Below, piece after piece: positions 8,966 to 17,765 of a stretch of DNA of 64,000 bases. The position numbers and the translations under genes are program-made. This stretch comes from Prevotella dentasini JCM 15908 (GTDB lineage Bacteria; Bacteroidota; Bacteroidia; Bacteroidales; Bacteroidaceae). The stretch lies in contig NZ_BAKG01000012.1 of assembly GCF_000614065.1 (NCBI RefSeq), positions 1-64,000 on the forward strand, in the 5' to 3' direction. Numbering within the stretch: the stretch's first letter is position 1; every line of letters begins with the position of its first letter. The notes under the pieces are model-generated. The model was not told where the DNA came from and made no database searches. It saw nothing but the letters and a program-made list of their open reading frames with translations.

Positions 8966-10744
8966 ATGAAAAAACAATTGTTATCCATTCTCATGTTATC
9001 CTGCTCCATTTTCTCATACGGACAGGATCGCCTGAATGTGGGTTACTGTGGTGGACAAAACACAGAAAATATTTCCATCACCGTGAAAGGCAAGCAGTGG
9101 GTAGAAGCAGCCATCTATCTGCCTGCCGAATACCTGAAAGCCTATGCCGGAGCAGAGATTACTGCGGTCCGTGCCGCGCTGACAAATCGAATTGGGATAG
9201 ACACGCTTCGTGCATGGGTAAGAACCGACCTGAAAGCCGATAACATGGCAAGTGGGGAAGTTACGACCAAGAGTACTCCTCAATTAAAGAAGAAGTGGAA
9301 CGACATTACCCTGAACACACCTGTCAAAATCGAAGAAGGGAAAGGTCTCTACATCGGTTTCTCTTATTATCAGAGAAAAGATGCCGAGGTTGTTTCCTTT
9401 GTTGGTAACGGCATGCCTAACTCTTTTTTCTTCCGCCGCAGCAAAGATGCAGAGTGGGAAGACATGCACACAAAAGGATTATTAAGTGTTGAAGCAGTGG
9501 TAACAGGCAACTCGCTGCCCACTTACGATGCGGCTGTCATTGATGCAAGTGTTAAGAGAAGCGAGAGTGGTCTGTCCATGAAGACTTCCATTTACAATGC
9601 CGGCACCAAAGACATTACGGGATTAGACTTGGAAGTAAATGGTACTGATGGCGTGGAGACAGTCTCCAAACATTTCGACCAAGAGATTGCTTCGGGAAAG
9701 CTGTCCGAGATTACTTTCGACCTGCCTTACACCGACCTGAAAACTGGTCTTGACACACCGTTGAGCCTGAACCTTGTGTCCGTGGCAAATGGTCAGGACG
9801 TGAACAAAGCCAACGACAAGCGTCAGGCAGCTTTCGCCTTCGCCAAGAAAGTATTGCTCGAAGAGTTCACTGGTACAGGCTGCGGTTATTGTCCGGGACT
9901 GGTATACAACATCTCTGACGCCCTGCGCGACGAGAAGTGCCGCCAGAATACCTATGTGGTTTGCCACCATTCAGGCTACACGTCCGACCGTTTCACTGTT
10001 CCTGCCGATGAGGAATATCTCTGGTTTTATAACGACAACGGCACCTATGGAGCACCCAAGATGATGTGCAACCGTCAACCATTCACCATGCACACAGGGG
10101 GAATGTCGCCAGTATGGCAGCCACAGAACGGAAATGACGTGAAACACGCCATCGAAGGAGAAATGGCTTCTGACGCTTATGCTACTTTCACCAAGGTGGA
10201 AGGTCAATATAACTCTGGCAGCCGCAAACTGACAATTCATCTTGCTGGCATGAAAAGCCGCGAGTTCAGCGAACATCCCGTCAGGCTCACCGTCTATCTG
10301 ACTGAAAACGGTATTGACGGCTCTGATCAAGCTGATTATTTCGACATCTACAAAGGCAAGTTCATCCACAACCATGTGGTACGTGGCTACAACAGCACAT
10401 GGGGGGCCGTCATCAATTGGAAAGAAAAGAACTTTGATTATGACGTTTCCTTCACTATAGACCCGTCATGGGTAAAAGACAACTTGGAAGTAATTGCCAT
10501 CATCAACGCCTATGACCCACAAGATCCTGCCAACTGCCGCATTGAGAATGTGGGAGGAATTACATTCCCGGCCATCACTGGCATACAGCATGTAGACAAT
10601 ACTTCTGGAGTTTCCACAGGCATTAAGGAATACTACAACATCGATGGCGTCAAGGTGCTGAACCCGGAAAACGCCCACGGCCTTCTCATTGTCAAGGAAA
10701 AGATGGCAGACGGACGTGTTGTTAGTAAAAAAATCATTCAATAG
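8966..10744 (+). CDS. Secreted Omp28-related thioredoxin-fold protein
   Basis: A 592-residue protein, starting at the ATG at 8966 because this gives a clean signal peptide (MKKQLLSILMLSCSIFSYGQ). Residues 300-440 form the Omp28-related region: LLEEFTGTGCGYCPG contains a CGYC pair (about 306-309), the position of the thioredoxin active-site CxxC. An N-terminal beta-rich domain precedes it, and the protein ends in a type IX-like tail (YYNIDGVKVLNPENAHGLLIVKEK). Omp28 of Porphyromonas gingivalis is a surface adhesin candidate; redox activity is possible from the CxxC but unproven. It lies 66 bp before the C10 protease gene in the same direction and the two are probably cotranscribed. Confidence 0.82.
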   Translation: MKKQLLSILMLSCSIFSYGQDRLNVGYCGGQNTENISITVKGKQWVEAAIYLPAEYLKAYAGAEITAVRAALTNRIGIDTLRAWVRTDLKADNMASGEVTTKSTPQLKKKWNDITLNTPVKIEEGKGLYIGFSYYQRKDAEVVSFVGNGMPNSFFFRRSKDAEWEDMHTKGLLSVEAVVTGNSLPTYDAAVIDASVKRSESGLSMKTSIYNAGTKDITGLDLEVNGTDGVETVSKHFDQEIASGKLSEITFDLPYTDLKTGLDTPLSLNLVSVANGQDVNKANDKRQAAFAFAKKVLLEEFTGTGCGYCPGLVYNISDALRDEKCRQNTYVVCHHSGYTSDRFTVPADEEYLWFYNDNGTYGAPKMMCNRQPFTMHTGGMSPVWQPQNGNDVKHAIEGEMASDAYATFTKVEGQYNSGSRKLTIHLAGMKSREFSEHPVRLTVYLTENGIDGSDQADYFDIYKGKFIHNHVVRGYNSTWGAVINWKEKNFDYDVSFTIDPSWVKDNLEVIAIINAYDPQDPANCRIENVGGITFPAITGIQHVDNTSGVSTGIKEYYNIDGVKVLNPENAHGLLIVKEKMADGRVVSKKIIQ

Positions 10745-10810
10745 AACAATCACAACGCTCTATTGGGATAATCAAAACAACCTATTAGAATTATAAAACA
10801 AAACAAGTAT

Positions 10811-13366
10811 ATGAACTACGGGAAAAAAACACTCCTTCTTATCCTGTTGGCTGTCTGCTACATCTCCGTACAGGCTAAGCCGAGGAGTGAAGCGCAGATT
10901 CAAGCTGCCATCTCAAAGATACTGGAGAAAAACTCCTCCTATCTGAAAGCCCCTCGCAAGGGAGCACTCAAAATGATGAAGCAAAATGAGGCCATCCGCG
11001 TCTATGGATACGACCAAGGCGGATTCGTGGTGGTCTCCACGGACGATGTAATGCCTGCCGTGTTGGGCTACAGCGACTCTCAATTCAACACTTCAAGCGA
11101 CAACCCCGGCTTCAACTGGTGGCTCAAAATGGTGGAAGAGGTAACGAAAGCACGAATCCAAACCAACCAGCCTGCAAAGGTAACACGTCCCCAAGATCCT
11201 TATCCTTCCAAGGTGGACAGGCTGATAAGCTGCCAATGGGGACAGCAGGAACCTTTCAACAACCTTTGCCCGCTGGGAACCAGCAGCGGAACAGGTGCCT
11301 GGCAGGGCTATACCGAATCGGAGCGCACGCTGACAGGCTGTGTGGCCACCGCTATGGCACAGATAATGTATTATCACAAATATCCTTTGACAGGTTCCGG
11401 TTCTTCGATGGTCAATGTCGATCAGCCCGGCAAACTCAAGACTTCCTTCATGTATGACTTCGAGAATGCCATTTTTGACTATGATAATATGCGCGACAAC
11501 TACGAGTCTGGTCAGTACACCGAAGCTCAGGCCTATGCAGTGGCCAACCTGATGGTGGCCTGCGGTGTTGCCTGCGACATGGCTTACGCTACCGACGGCT
11601 CCGGCTCTTGGACGGAAAAGGTTGTTAAAGGTCTTATCCGTAACATGAACTTCACCTCCGACAAGGTGAGAATGGAATCCCGCGACAAAATCCATCAAGA
11701 AGACGTATGGATGAATCTTATATATAAGGAGTTGAGCGAAAACCGCCCCATTCTCTACACTGCCGCTGACCTCTTTCAACCTTTCGGGCACGCTTTTGTT
11801 CTCGACGGCTACAACGCCGAGGGCCAAGTACGTGTAAACTGGGGATGGAACGGCGACTCAGACGGGTTCTACGACATTGCCACTTTAAATGTAAAAGGAT
11901 TCGCTTTCGCACGTTTGCAGGATATGTGCATCGGTATGTCTGGCGAAAACATCGAACTGACCGACAAGGCCATTACCTTGTCTGCTCCGGGTACGTTGGG
12001 AACAGTGCTGTCCACGGCAGAACGATTCAACATCAAGTCCCTTAAACTTACAGGAAAGATTAACTCCTCCGATTTCAAGGTGCTGCGCGAGATGGCAGGA
12101 CGCTCTGTTTCCGAAGCACGCACCAAAGGACATCTGGCTTCACTTGACCTCACCGACGCAGAGATTGTCACTGGCGGAGAAGCCTATCTGACCAAAGGCG
12201 GAAAGTCTTATACCGTTACTGCGGACAACACCTTCCCCGAGCTGGCTTTCCATAAGTGCACTACCCTTAGAGCCATCAAGATGCCCAAGACCTTGAAGGC
12301 CGTAGGCGACGGAGCTTTCTCGCAGTGCCGCATGAGCGACATTACCTTCGCTTCCAACAAGACCGAGAACTACTCCATCGAGGACCACCTGCTCTACAAT
12401 GCCGACAAGAGCGAAATCATCTTCGCATTGCCCGGTGTAGCCAAGGAGCTGCATGTTGCCAAAAACGTGAAAGCACTGCATCCCTACAGCTTTGCAGGCA
12501 ATAGTGAAGTACGGAAGATATTCCTCCCGTCCACCGTTATGTCTCTCGGCAGGGAAGCATTTTCACATTCAATGGGCGTGGCAGAAATCAAGACCTTTGC
12601 CAAGGAAGTTCCTACAGCCGGCCAAGAATGTTTCTCATTCATTCCTTCCACCCTGCTCAAGCTCTATGTCCCCAAAGGCATGTACGAGAAATTCGGTCAG
12701 GCTGACCAGTGGAAAGACCTTCTCGACTATAACAAGAAGGGAATCATAGAGTTCGGCACCACCATCAAGGCCCGCAACCTTACCCGTTCCTATGGCGACG
12801 AGAATCCTTCCTTCATCTGGGACATTGAAGGCGACGAAGTTGTTGGCACTCCAGTAATTACCTGTGAAGCCAACGAAAAATCTCCTGCCGGAAAATATAC
12901 CATCAAGATTGATTATGGCACAGTCGAACCAGACGGAGTGGAACTGAAAAATGGCACGCTTGTCGTTAGCAAGGCAAAGCTCAAGGTAACAGCCGAAGAC
13001 TGCGAACGCTATGAGAATCAAGAAAATCCAGTATTCAAGGTATCCTACGAAGGCTTCAAGAATGGTGAAGATGAAAATTCTCTTGACCAAAAGCCCGTTG
13101 TAGAGACGGATGCAGTAGCAGGCTCTCCGGCCGGCGAATACGAACTCAGGGTTTCCGGTGCAGCTTCCAATAACTATTCTTTCGTCTATCGCAAAGGAAA
13201 GATGACCATCAAGGCCGGAACCGGCATTGAGAAGCTGATGGAAGAAGGAAAGCAGTTCGACATCTACTCCCTGCAAGGCGTCAAGGTGAAGAGCAATGCT
13301 ACCGACTTCAATGGCTTGCGCAGGGGCATATACATCGTCAATGGAAAGAAAGTTGTTGTTGAGTAG
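10811..13366 (+). CDS. Secreted C10-family cysteine protease with LRR and MBG-like domains
   Basis: An 851-residue secreted protease of the streptopain/interpain family. In order: signal peptide (1-22), Spi-like propeptide (about 23-135), C10 catalytic domain (about 136-375), a leucine-rich-repeat segment (about 395-625), two MBG-type beta domains (about 650-800), and a type IX-like sorting tail. The catalytic Cys is C177 in TLTGCVATAMAQIMYYHKYP, the catalytic His is H327 in PFGHAFVLDGYN, and the conserved Trp pair is NWGWNG (343-348). All key residues are present, so it should be active. The LRR segment shares a module with the secreted LRR protein at 1812-3434. Known relatives degrade host proteins such as complement; the role here is inferred. 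Confidence 0.92.
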   Translation: MNYGKKTLLLILLAVCYISVQAKPRSEAQIQAAISKILEKNSSYLKAPRKGALKMMKQNEAIRVYGYDQGGFVVVSTDDVMPAVLGYSDSQFNTSSDNPGFNWWLKMVEEVTKARIQTNQPAKVTRPQDPYPSKVDRLISCQWGQQEPFNNLCPLGTSSGTGAWQGYTESERTLTGCVATAMAQIMYYHKYPLTGSGSSMVNVDQPGKLKTSFMYDFENAIFDYDNMRDNYESGQYTEAQAYAVANLMVACGVACDMAYATDGSGSWTEKVVKGLIRNMNFTSDKVRMESRDKIHQEDVWMNLIYKELSENRPILYTAADLFQPFGHAFVLDGYNAEGQVRVNWGWNGDSDGFYDIATLNVKGFAFARLQDMCIGMSGENIELTDKAITLSAPGTLGTVLSTAERFNIKSLKLTGKINSSDFKVLREMAGRSVSEARTKGHLASLDLTDAEIVTGGEAYLTKGGKSYTVTADNTFPELAFHKCTTLRAIKMPKTLKAVGDGAFSQCRMSDITFASNKTENYSIEDHLLYNADKSEIIFALPGVAKELHVAKNVKALHPYSFAGNSEVRKIFLPSTVMSLGREAFSHSMGVAEIKTFAKEVPTAGQECFSFIPSTLLKLYVPKGMYEKFGQADQWKDLLDYNKKGIIEFGTTIKARNLTRSYGDENPSFIWDIEGDEVVGTPVITCEANEKSPAGKYTIKIDYGTVEPDGVELKNGTLVVSKAKLKVTAEDCERYENQENPVFKVSYEGFKNGEDENSLDQKPVVETDAVAGSPAGEYELRVSGAASNNYSFVYRKGKMTIKAGTGIEKLMEEGKQFDIYSLQGVKVKSNATDFNGLRRGIYIVNGKKVVVE

Positions 13367-13411
13367 CAAGACGTAAAGGAAACAACAGAATGTTTCCCGA
13401 CAGATAATGAC

Positions 13412-13446
13412 AAGGGAGAATAGAATCGTCTATTCTCCCTTTTTTA
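13412..13446 (+). terminator. Intrinsic terminator of the protease gene
   Basis: The stem aagggagaatag (13412-13423) pairs with ctattctccctt (from 13430), followed by a run of T ending at 13445. It closes the secreted-protein cluster. Confidence 0.85.
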
Positions 13447-13655
13447 GTCTCTTGAATATATTTAACCCAAAGCGCATACCATGTCCGGCATTGACATTTC
13501 TCCAGAGTGGCCGATGCCCGAGGGCTTCGGTATCGGTGAAGAGACCGGCGTCATGGTGAGGAGACGGCAGAATGGTACCTGAATCTCAAATGACGGAAGA
13601 CCTGACATCTGCCTGTCTTTCAATGCTTTGCAGAACTGGAAAAGCTCATCGTGCG

Positions 13656-13743
13656 AACAAGCCCGTTTCGCAATGCGAACATGCCGTTTTCACAAGGTCA
13701 AAGTGCTGTTTTCGTGTTGTCAAAGCGCCGTTTTCGATAGACG
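13656..13743. repeat. Four 22-bp units, intergenic repeat copy 2
   Basis: Four exact 22-bp units start at 13656, 13678, 13700 and 13722. Each begins AA and has a central G(C/T)CGTTTTC-like block (e.g. aaagcgccgttttcgatagacg). They sit in the 540-bp gene-free space between the protease terminator and the yfcE-like gene, and match the period and word content of 4015-4102. The rest of 13447-13990 shows no gene. Confidence 0.65.
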
Positions 13744-13990
13744 GGGACAACTGGTGGGTGGATGGACGGGAATTTTGCTGCGCAGCGAAATGGAAATAGG
13801 ATGGAGTGCAGGGAGGATATTTGTCCCTGCCTTACAGGACGGAATCAGAACGGTTTCCGGAAATCAGGGATGCTTCGGCACTACGAAGAATATGCCTTGA
13901 CGGCATGATGTTTTTCCCAATAATCTGGCGTAATGGACATTTGGCAGGCCGGAACTTCTCTTAAAATTTAACGTGAGTTTGACGAATTAT

Positions 13991-14530
13991 CTACAGCCGC
14001 ACGCTCTTCAACGCCTCACCGTCCAGACTATAGGCCGTAAAGACCCCGGCCTCGTAGGTCATAAACGTCGGCACGTTGCCCCCCTTGGGGAAGGTTACAG
14101 ACCCTGTGTTGCAGACAAGCGTCCCCTCCTGCCGTGTCATTTCCCAAAGATGCGTATGCCCGTAGACTATGGCATCGAATCGTCCCTGCGGCATCTTCTC
14201 CTTGTTATATATGTGTCCGTGGGTGAGGAAAAGCCGTTTGCCCTCGTCGACGAGCAGGAGATAGTCGGAGAGAATGGGAAAACGGAGAAGCATCTGGTCT
14301 ACCTCCGAATCGCAGTTGCCGCGGATGGCGACAATGTCTTGCGCGCGGCGGTTGAGCCGCTCTGCAATAGCTTTCGGGTCAAGTCCCCCGGGCAGGGAGT
14401 TGCGCGGGCCGTAATTGAGAATGTCGCCAAGGATGCAGAGCATGCCGCAACGCTCCCTGTCGTAGAAGTCGAGCACCTTCTCCAGTGCCGGAAGGCTGCC
14501 ATGAATGTCGGAAACCAATAGATATTTCAT
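13991..14530 (-). CDS. yfcE: YfcE/MJ0936-type metallophosphodiesterase
   Basis: A 179-residue calcineurin-like phosphodiesterase. The metal-binding motifs are in order: SDIHGS (D-x-H), GDILNYGPR (G-D), RGNCDSE (G-N-C-D), GH near THGHIYN, and the final GHTH. This is the compact single-domain YfcE/MJ0936 group, which cleaves phosphodiesters such as bis-pNPP in vitro with Mn2+; the natural substrate is unknown. The ATG at 14530 gives the standard N-terminus MKYLLVSDIHG; an upstream in-frame ATG would add seven unusual residues. It is transcribed away from the gene at 14797. Confidence 0.88.
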   Translation of the reverse strand: MKYLLVSDIHGSLPALEKVLDFYDRERCGMLCILGDILNYGPRNSLPGGLDPKAIAERLNRRAQDIVAIRGNCDSEVDQMLLRFPILSDYLLLVDEGKRLFLTHGHIYNKEKMPQGRFDAIVYGHTHLWEMTRQEGTLVCNTGSVTFPKGGNVPTFMTYEAGVFTAYSLDGEALKSVRL

Positions 14531-14639
14531 TATTTGCTGACGGTTTTGCACCTACGGGGTGCGGTTCTTTTATCGTGAATGGAAGGCCGGCATGTGCCGA
14601 GGGCAGGCAGATGGCTTCACCAAGGTTTTGCCGGAGGTG

Positions 14640-14647
14640 CAAAGATA
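14640..14647 (-). promoter_or_regulatory. -7 box upstream of the yfcE-like gene
   Basis: CAAAGATA on the plus strand reads TATCTTTG on the minus strand, a perfect -7 box. It would give a 5' leader of about 100 nt. A matching -33 box is not evident. Confidence 0.45.
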
Positions 14648-14740
14648 CGCCTAAAAAGCGGAATCCAGCACCTTTTTAAGAGTTGCTAACACACCACGTC
14701 GGCCACAAGGGGGATGTTGTCTGTGCTTTCGGGCGAGTTG

Positions 14741-14772
14741 TTTGCATTTACCGATAATTTTATGTAGATTTG
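14741..14772 (+). promoter_or_regulatory. Promoter of the gene at 14797
   Basis: TTTG at 14741-14744 and TAGATTTG at 14765-14772 are separated by 20 bp, matching the Bacteroidetes promoter. It decides for the ATG at 14797 as start, since an upstream TTG at 14770 lies inside the -7 box. Confidence 0.65.
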
Positions 14773-14796
14773 CAAAGGACAATCATTCGGCATGCT

Positions 14797-15716
14797 ATGG
14801 AAGTAAAAGACATATTCGCACTGCGCAGGCAGGGACGCACCGAGGAGGCGTATGAGGCCATCCGCCCCATGTACGCCGCGCACAAGGGACGCTATACCAC
14901 GCTTGCCATGTTCTGGGTGGCGGTAGACATGATGAGGCTCCGCTATCAGCAGCGCAGGCTCGAAGACGCCTACAAGATATTCCTCAGCCTCATGCGTCTC
15001 TACCCGACGATGGACGACGGTGACTGCAAGGGGCAGTCGGCCATGATGCGCGCGGCTCTCCTCGTCTTCGACCACAACCCCTCGTTCTCCATGCTCAAGT
15101 TCATCGAGGAGTGGGGCATCACGCGCCTCACCGACGAAGACTGGACGATGGGGCAGGCCAACGGCCATCCCGTTCAGTCGACCGCCATGCGCATAGTGGG
15201 CAAGGTGTTCAAGGAAGTGGAGGCCCATCCCACCACCGAGATGGCCCTGCGGGCCGCCCCGATACTTGCAGAGGCTCTGAAGCACAGCCCCTACAACATG
15301 AACAACCAACGCTACAAGGCGATGATTTACAGGATTATGGGCAAGCGCGACAAGGCCGTCAACATCTACTGGCACCTGATACAGCACCACCGCCAGTCGT
15401 ATCTCTACCACGAACTGGCTGAACTCGTCGACGACCGCGACACGAAGATTGCCCTGCTCTGCCGTGCCATCACCACCCAACGGGAGGAGAAGTACCGACA
15501 GCGGATGCGGTTCACGCTCGCAGGGCTGCTCTTCGGAACAGACAAGGCGCGTGCCCGGTACGAGTTGGACAAGTGTGTCGCTGCACGAAAGCAGGCAGCT
15601 ATGCCATCACGTGGGAGATGCAGAACCTCATCGCCAGCCTTGCCGAGGTGCAGCCCGTCAGCGATGCTGACCAGAAGAGCTTCTACAGGATGCAGGAAAC
15701 GAAGCTGAAGAGGTGA
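14797..15716 (+). CDS. Helical-repeat (TPR-like) protein of unknown function, one apparent frameshift
   Basis: About 306 residues, all predicted alpha-helix with TPR-like pairs (e.g. RRQGRTEEAYEAIRPMYAAH, ILAEALKHSPYNMNNQRYKAMIYRIMGKRDKAVNIYWHLI). No signal peptide or membrane segment, so it is cytoplasmic. The frame breaks at 15594-15595; adding one G restores the end as RKQGSYAITWEMQNLIASLAE and stops at 15714-15716. The break is again in a short G run. I do not recognise a named family; a scaffolding role is only suggested by the repeats. Confidence 0.65.
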
Positions 15717-15800
15717 AGAAACAAAAACACCCATCAGCCCATCCTCGGCGAAGCCGGGCAGGAAAAGCCACTTTCAAAATGGGGAGGCAGGCTCGGCTTC

Positions 15801-16139
15801 TCATGCTCCGTTTCCCTTGCCGGCCCGCTCCAAGGCTATCCGCTGATAGTTGGATGGGGTAATGCCGACAGATTTCTTGAACAGCGTTATGAAGTAGGAG
15901 CGGCTCTTGAAGCCCAGTCCTTCGGCAATCGTCTCAATGGTATAGTTCCGGCTCAGTTCGACATTATTGAGACGGCGGCAGGCCTCCTTGATGCGGTAGC
16001 CGTTGAGAAAGGCCTTGAAGTTATTGCCAAACTTCTGATTGATGACCTGCGAGACGTACCAGTGGCGTATTCTTTTGTCGCGCCGCATGGTCGCGGTGAG
16101 CGGAAAAATTGTATCTTTGTAGGCGGAAAACAAAGACAA
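15801..16139 (-). pseudogene. 3' remnant of an AraC-type regulator
   Basis: Only the C-terminal AraC/XylS DNA-binding domain survives. Both helix-turn-helix parts are present (NFKAFLNGYRIKEACRRLNN and TIETIAEGLGFKSRSYFITLF), ending in the usual GITPSNYQR. Family similarity starts at about RHWYVSQVIN (near 16070). The upstream residues do not resemble the family and overlap the promoter of hsdM, so the gene lost its sensor portion where the restriction operon was inserted. Confidence 0.75.
16112..16119 (+). promoter_or_regulatory. -7 box of the hsd operon
   Basis: TATCTTTG is a perfect -7 box 30 bp before the hsdM ATG at 16149. It rules out the upstream in-frame start at 16062. Confidence 0.65.
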
Positions 16140-16148
16140 AGCAACAGC

Positions 16149-17765
16149 ATGGCAAAGAAAGCAAGTAAAAAAGAAGATACACTCAACCTTGAAGCGATAC
16201 TGTTCAAGTGCAGAGATATATTAAGGCAGGCCAAGAACTCGGGGTCGTTCTTCGAGAAGCGCGACATGATGCTCACCCTCGTGTTCCTGCGCTTCATAGG
16301 CGAAAAGTATGAAGACGGTGTGGAGCGGTTGCGCCAACAGCTCATAGCCGAGGGACTCGACCCTGATGATGAAGCCATCGTGAAGGCTTTCTTCGACGAT
16401 GCCACCTTTACCGACGGCACGTTCGACTTGCCTGTAGAGGCCCGGTGGACTACCATCATCAACACTTCGGCACCACAGCTGAATGTAGCCCTCGACACGG
16501 CACTGCACCGAATTGCTGGGAGCAATCCCACGCTGAAGGGATGCTTTGTTGAGGGAACGTTCACCCAGCGCAATCTGGGGGCCAACGACATGAAGAAGAT
16601 TGTGGACGAAGTAAACAAGATAAGCCACAAGACCTTTGGCGAGGAAAAAGACCTCATAGGCCGCGTGTATGAGTACTTTCTGAAAGAGTTTGCCGTCAAT
16701 GCCACCAAGGAAGAGGGCGAGTTCTACACGCCGCACGACGTGGTACAGCTCATTGCCACGGTCATTGAGCCTTTCGACGGCACGCTTTATGACCCTTGCT
16801 GCGGTTCGGGCGGCATGTTCATTCAGAGCACCGACTTGGTAAAGGCTAAGCAAGGCGACATCAGCCGCATCAATGTATACGGACAGGAGAAGGAGGCTGC
16901 CACCTATCGCTTGGCCAAGATGAATCTTGCCTTGCGCGGCATCAGCCATAATCTGGGTTCGGAGAGCGACTCCACCTTCACCAACGACCTCCACAAAGGG
17001 CTTTACTTCGACTATATCATGGCCAATCCGCCATTCAATCTGAAGGGCTGGTATAATGACAATCTGCAGAACGACGCTCGTTGGGCCGACTATGCCATCC
17101 CGCCCGAGAGCAATGCCAACTATGCTTGGATTCTTCACATGCTGTCGCACCTGAGGCCTCTTTCGGGAGTAGCCGGATTCCTGTTGGCCAATGGAGCCTT
17201 GGGCGACGCCGATGCTTTTGAAATCCGCAAGAAGCTGATAGAGAACGACAAGGTTGAAGCCATCATCATCCTGCCCAGAGAACTCTTTATCACGACCGAT
17301 ATCAGCGTTACCCTATGGGTTCTCAATCAGAACAAGAGAGGCGGCCGGTACCATGACCGTAAGCTCCGCAACCGCGAGCACGAAATACTCTTTATAGACT
17401 TGCGCCAATGGACGGAGAACGCCGTGAAGGGCGAGCAGAAAAAGAAGAAGCGTCTCATTGCCGAGCAGATACAGCGCGTGGCCAACATCTACCACCAGTG
17501 GCAGACGGTGGGCACCGACGGCAAGCACTTTGCCGTGCCCGAACTCTATCGCAGTGTGGGCATCGACGAGATTGAGCAGAACCATTGGACGCTCGTGCCC
17601 AGCAAATACATAGAGTTCATCGACCACGATTTAGCAATTGACTATCCCAAGGAAATGACTCGCATACAGCAGGAAATGCGCACGCTGATGCAGCGGGAGA
17701 AGGATTCACAACGCATGCTCGAAGAAGCGTTTAAATGTATTGGGTATGGGATTGAAGAAATATAA
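16149..17765 (+). CDS. hsdM: Type I restriction-modification system, DNA methyltransferase subunit
   Basis: A 538-residue N6-adenine methyltransferase, the M subunit of a type I complex. The N-terminal helical HsdM_N domain (MLTLVFLRFIGEKYEDG) is followed by the SAM-binding motif DPCCGSGG (215-222) and the catalytic motif NPPF (293-296). The start MAKKASKKED is fixed by the promoter at 16112. It overlaps hsdS by about 20 bp, so M, S and R are translated from one mRNA. It methylates the recognition site set by HsdS and is required together with HsdS for restriction by HsdR. Confidence 0.95.
   Translation: MAKKASKKEDTLNLEAILFKCRDILRQAKNSGSFFEKRDMMLTLVFLRFIGEKYEDGVERLRQQLIAEGLDPDDEAIVKAFFDDATFTDGTFDLPVEARWTTIINTSAPQLNVALDTALHRIAGSNPTLKGCFVEGTFTQRNLGANDMKKIVDEVNKISHKTFGEEKDLIGRVYEYFLKEFAVNATKEEGEFYTPHDVVQLIATVIEPFDGTLYDPCCGSGGMFIQSTDLVKAKQGDISRINVYGQEKEAATYRLAKMNLALRGISHNLGSESDSTFTNDLHKGLYFDYIMANPPFNLKGWYNDNLQNDARWADYAIPPESNANYAWILHMLSHLRPLSGVAGFLLANGALGDADAFEIRKKLIENDKVEAIIILPRELFITTDISVTLWVLNQNKRGGRYHDRKLRNREHEILFIDLRQWTENAVKGEQKKKKRLIAEQIQRVANIYHQWQTVGTDGKHFAVPELYRSVGIDEIEQNHWTLVPSKYIEFIDHDLAIDYPKEMTRIQQEMRTLMQREKDSQRMLEEAFKCIGYGIEEI

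Noticed and set aside
13656..13743. A CRISPR array
   Set aside because: The units are back to back at 22 bp without spacers, and no cas gene is present.
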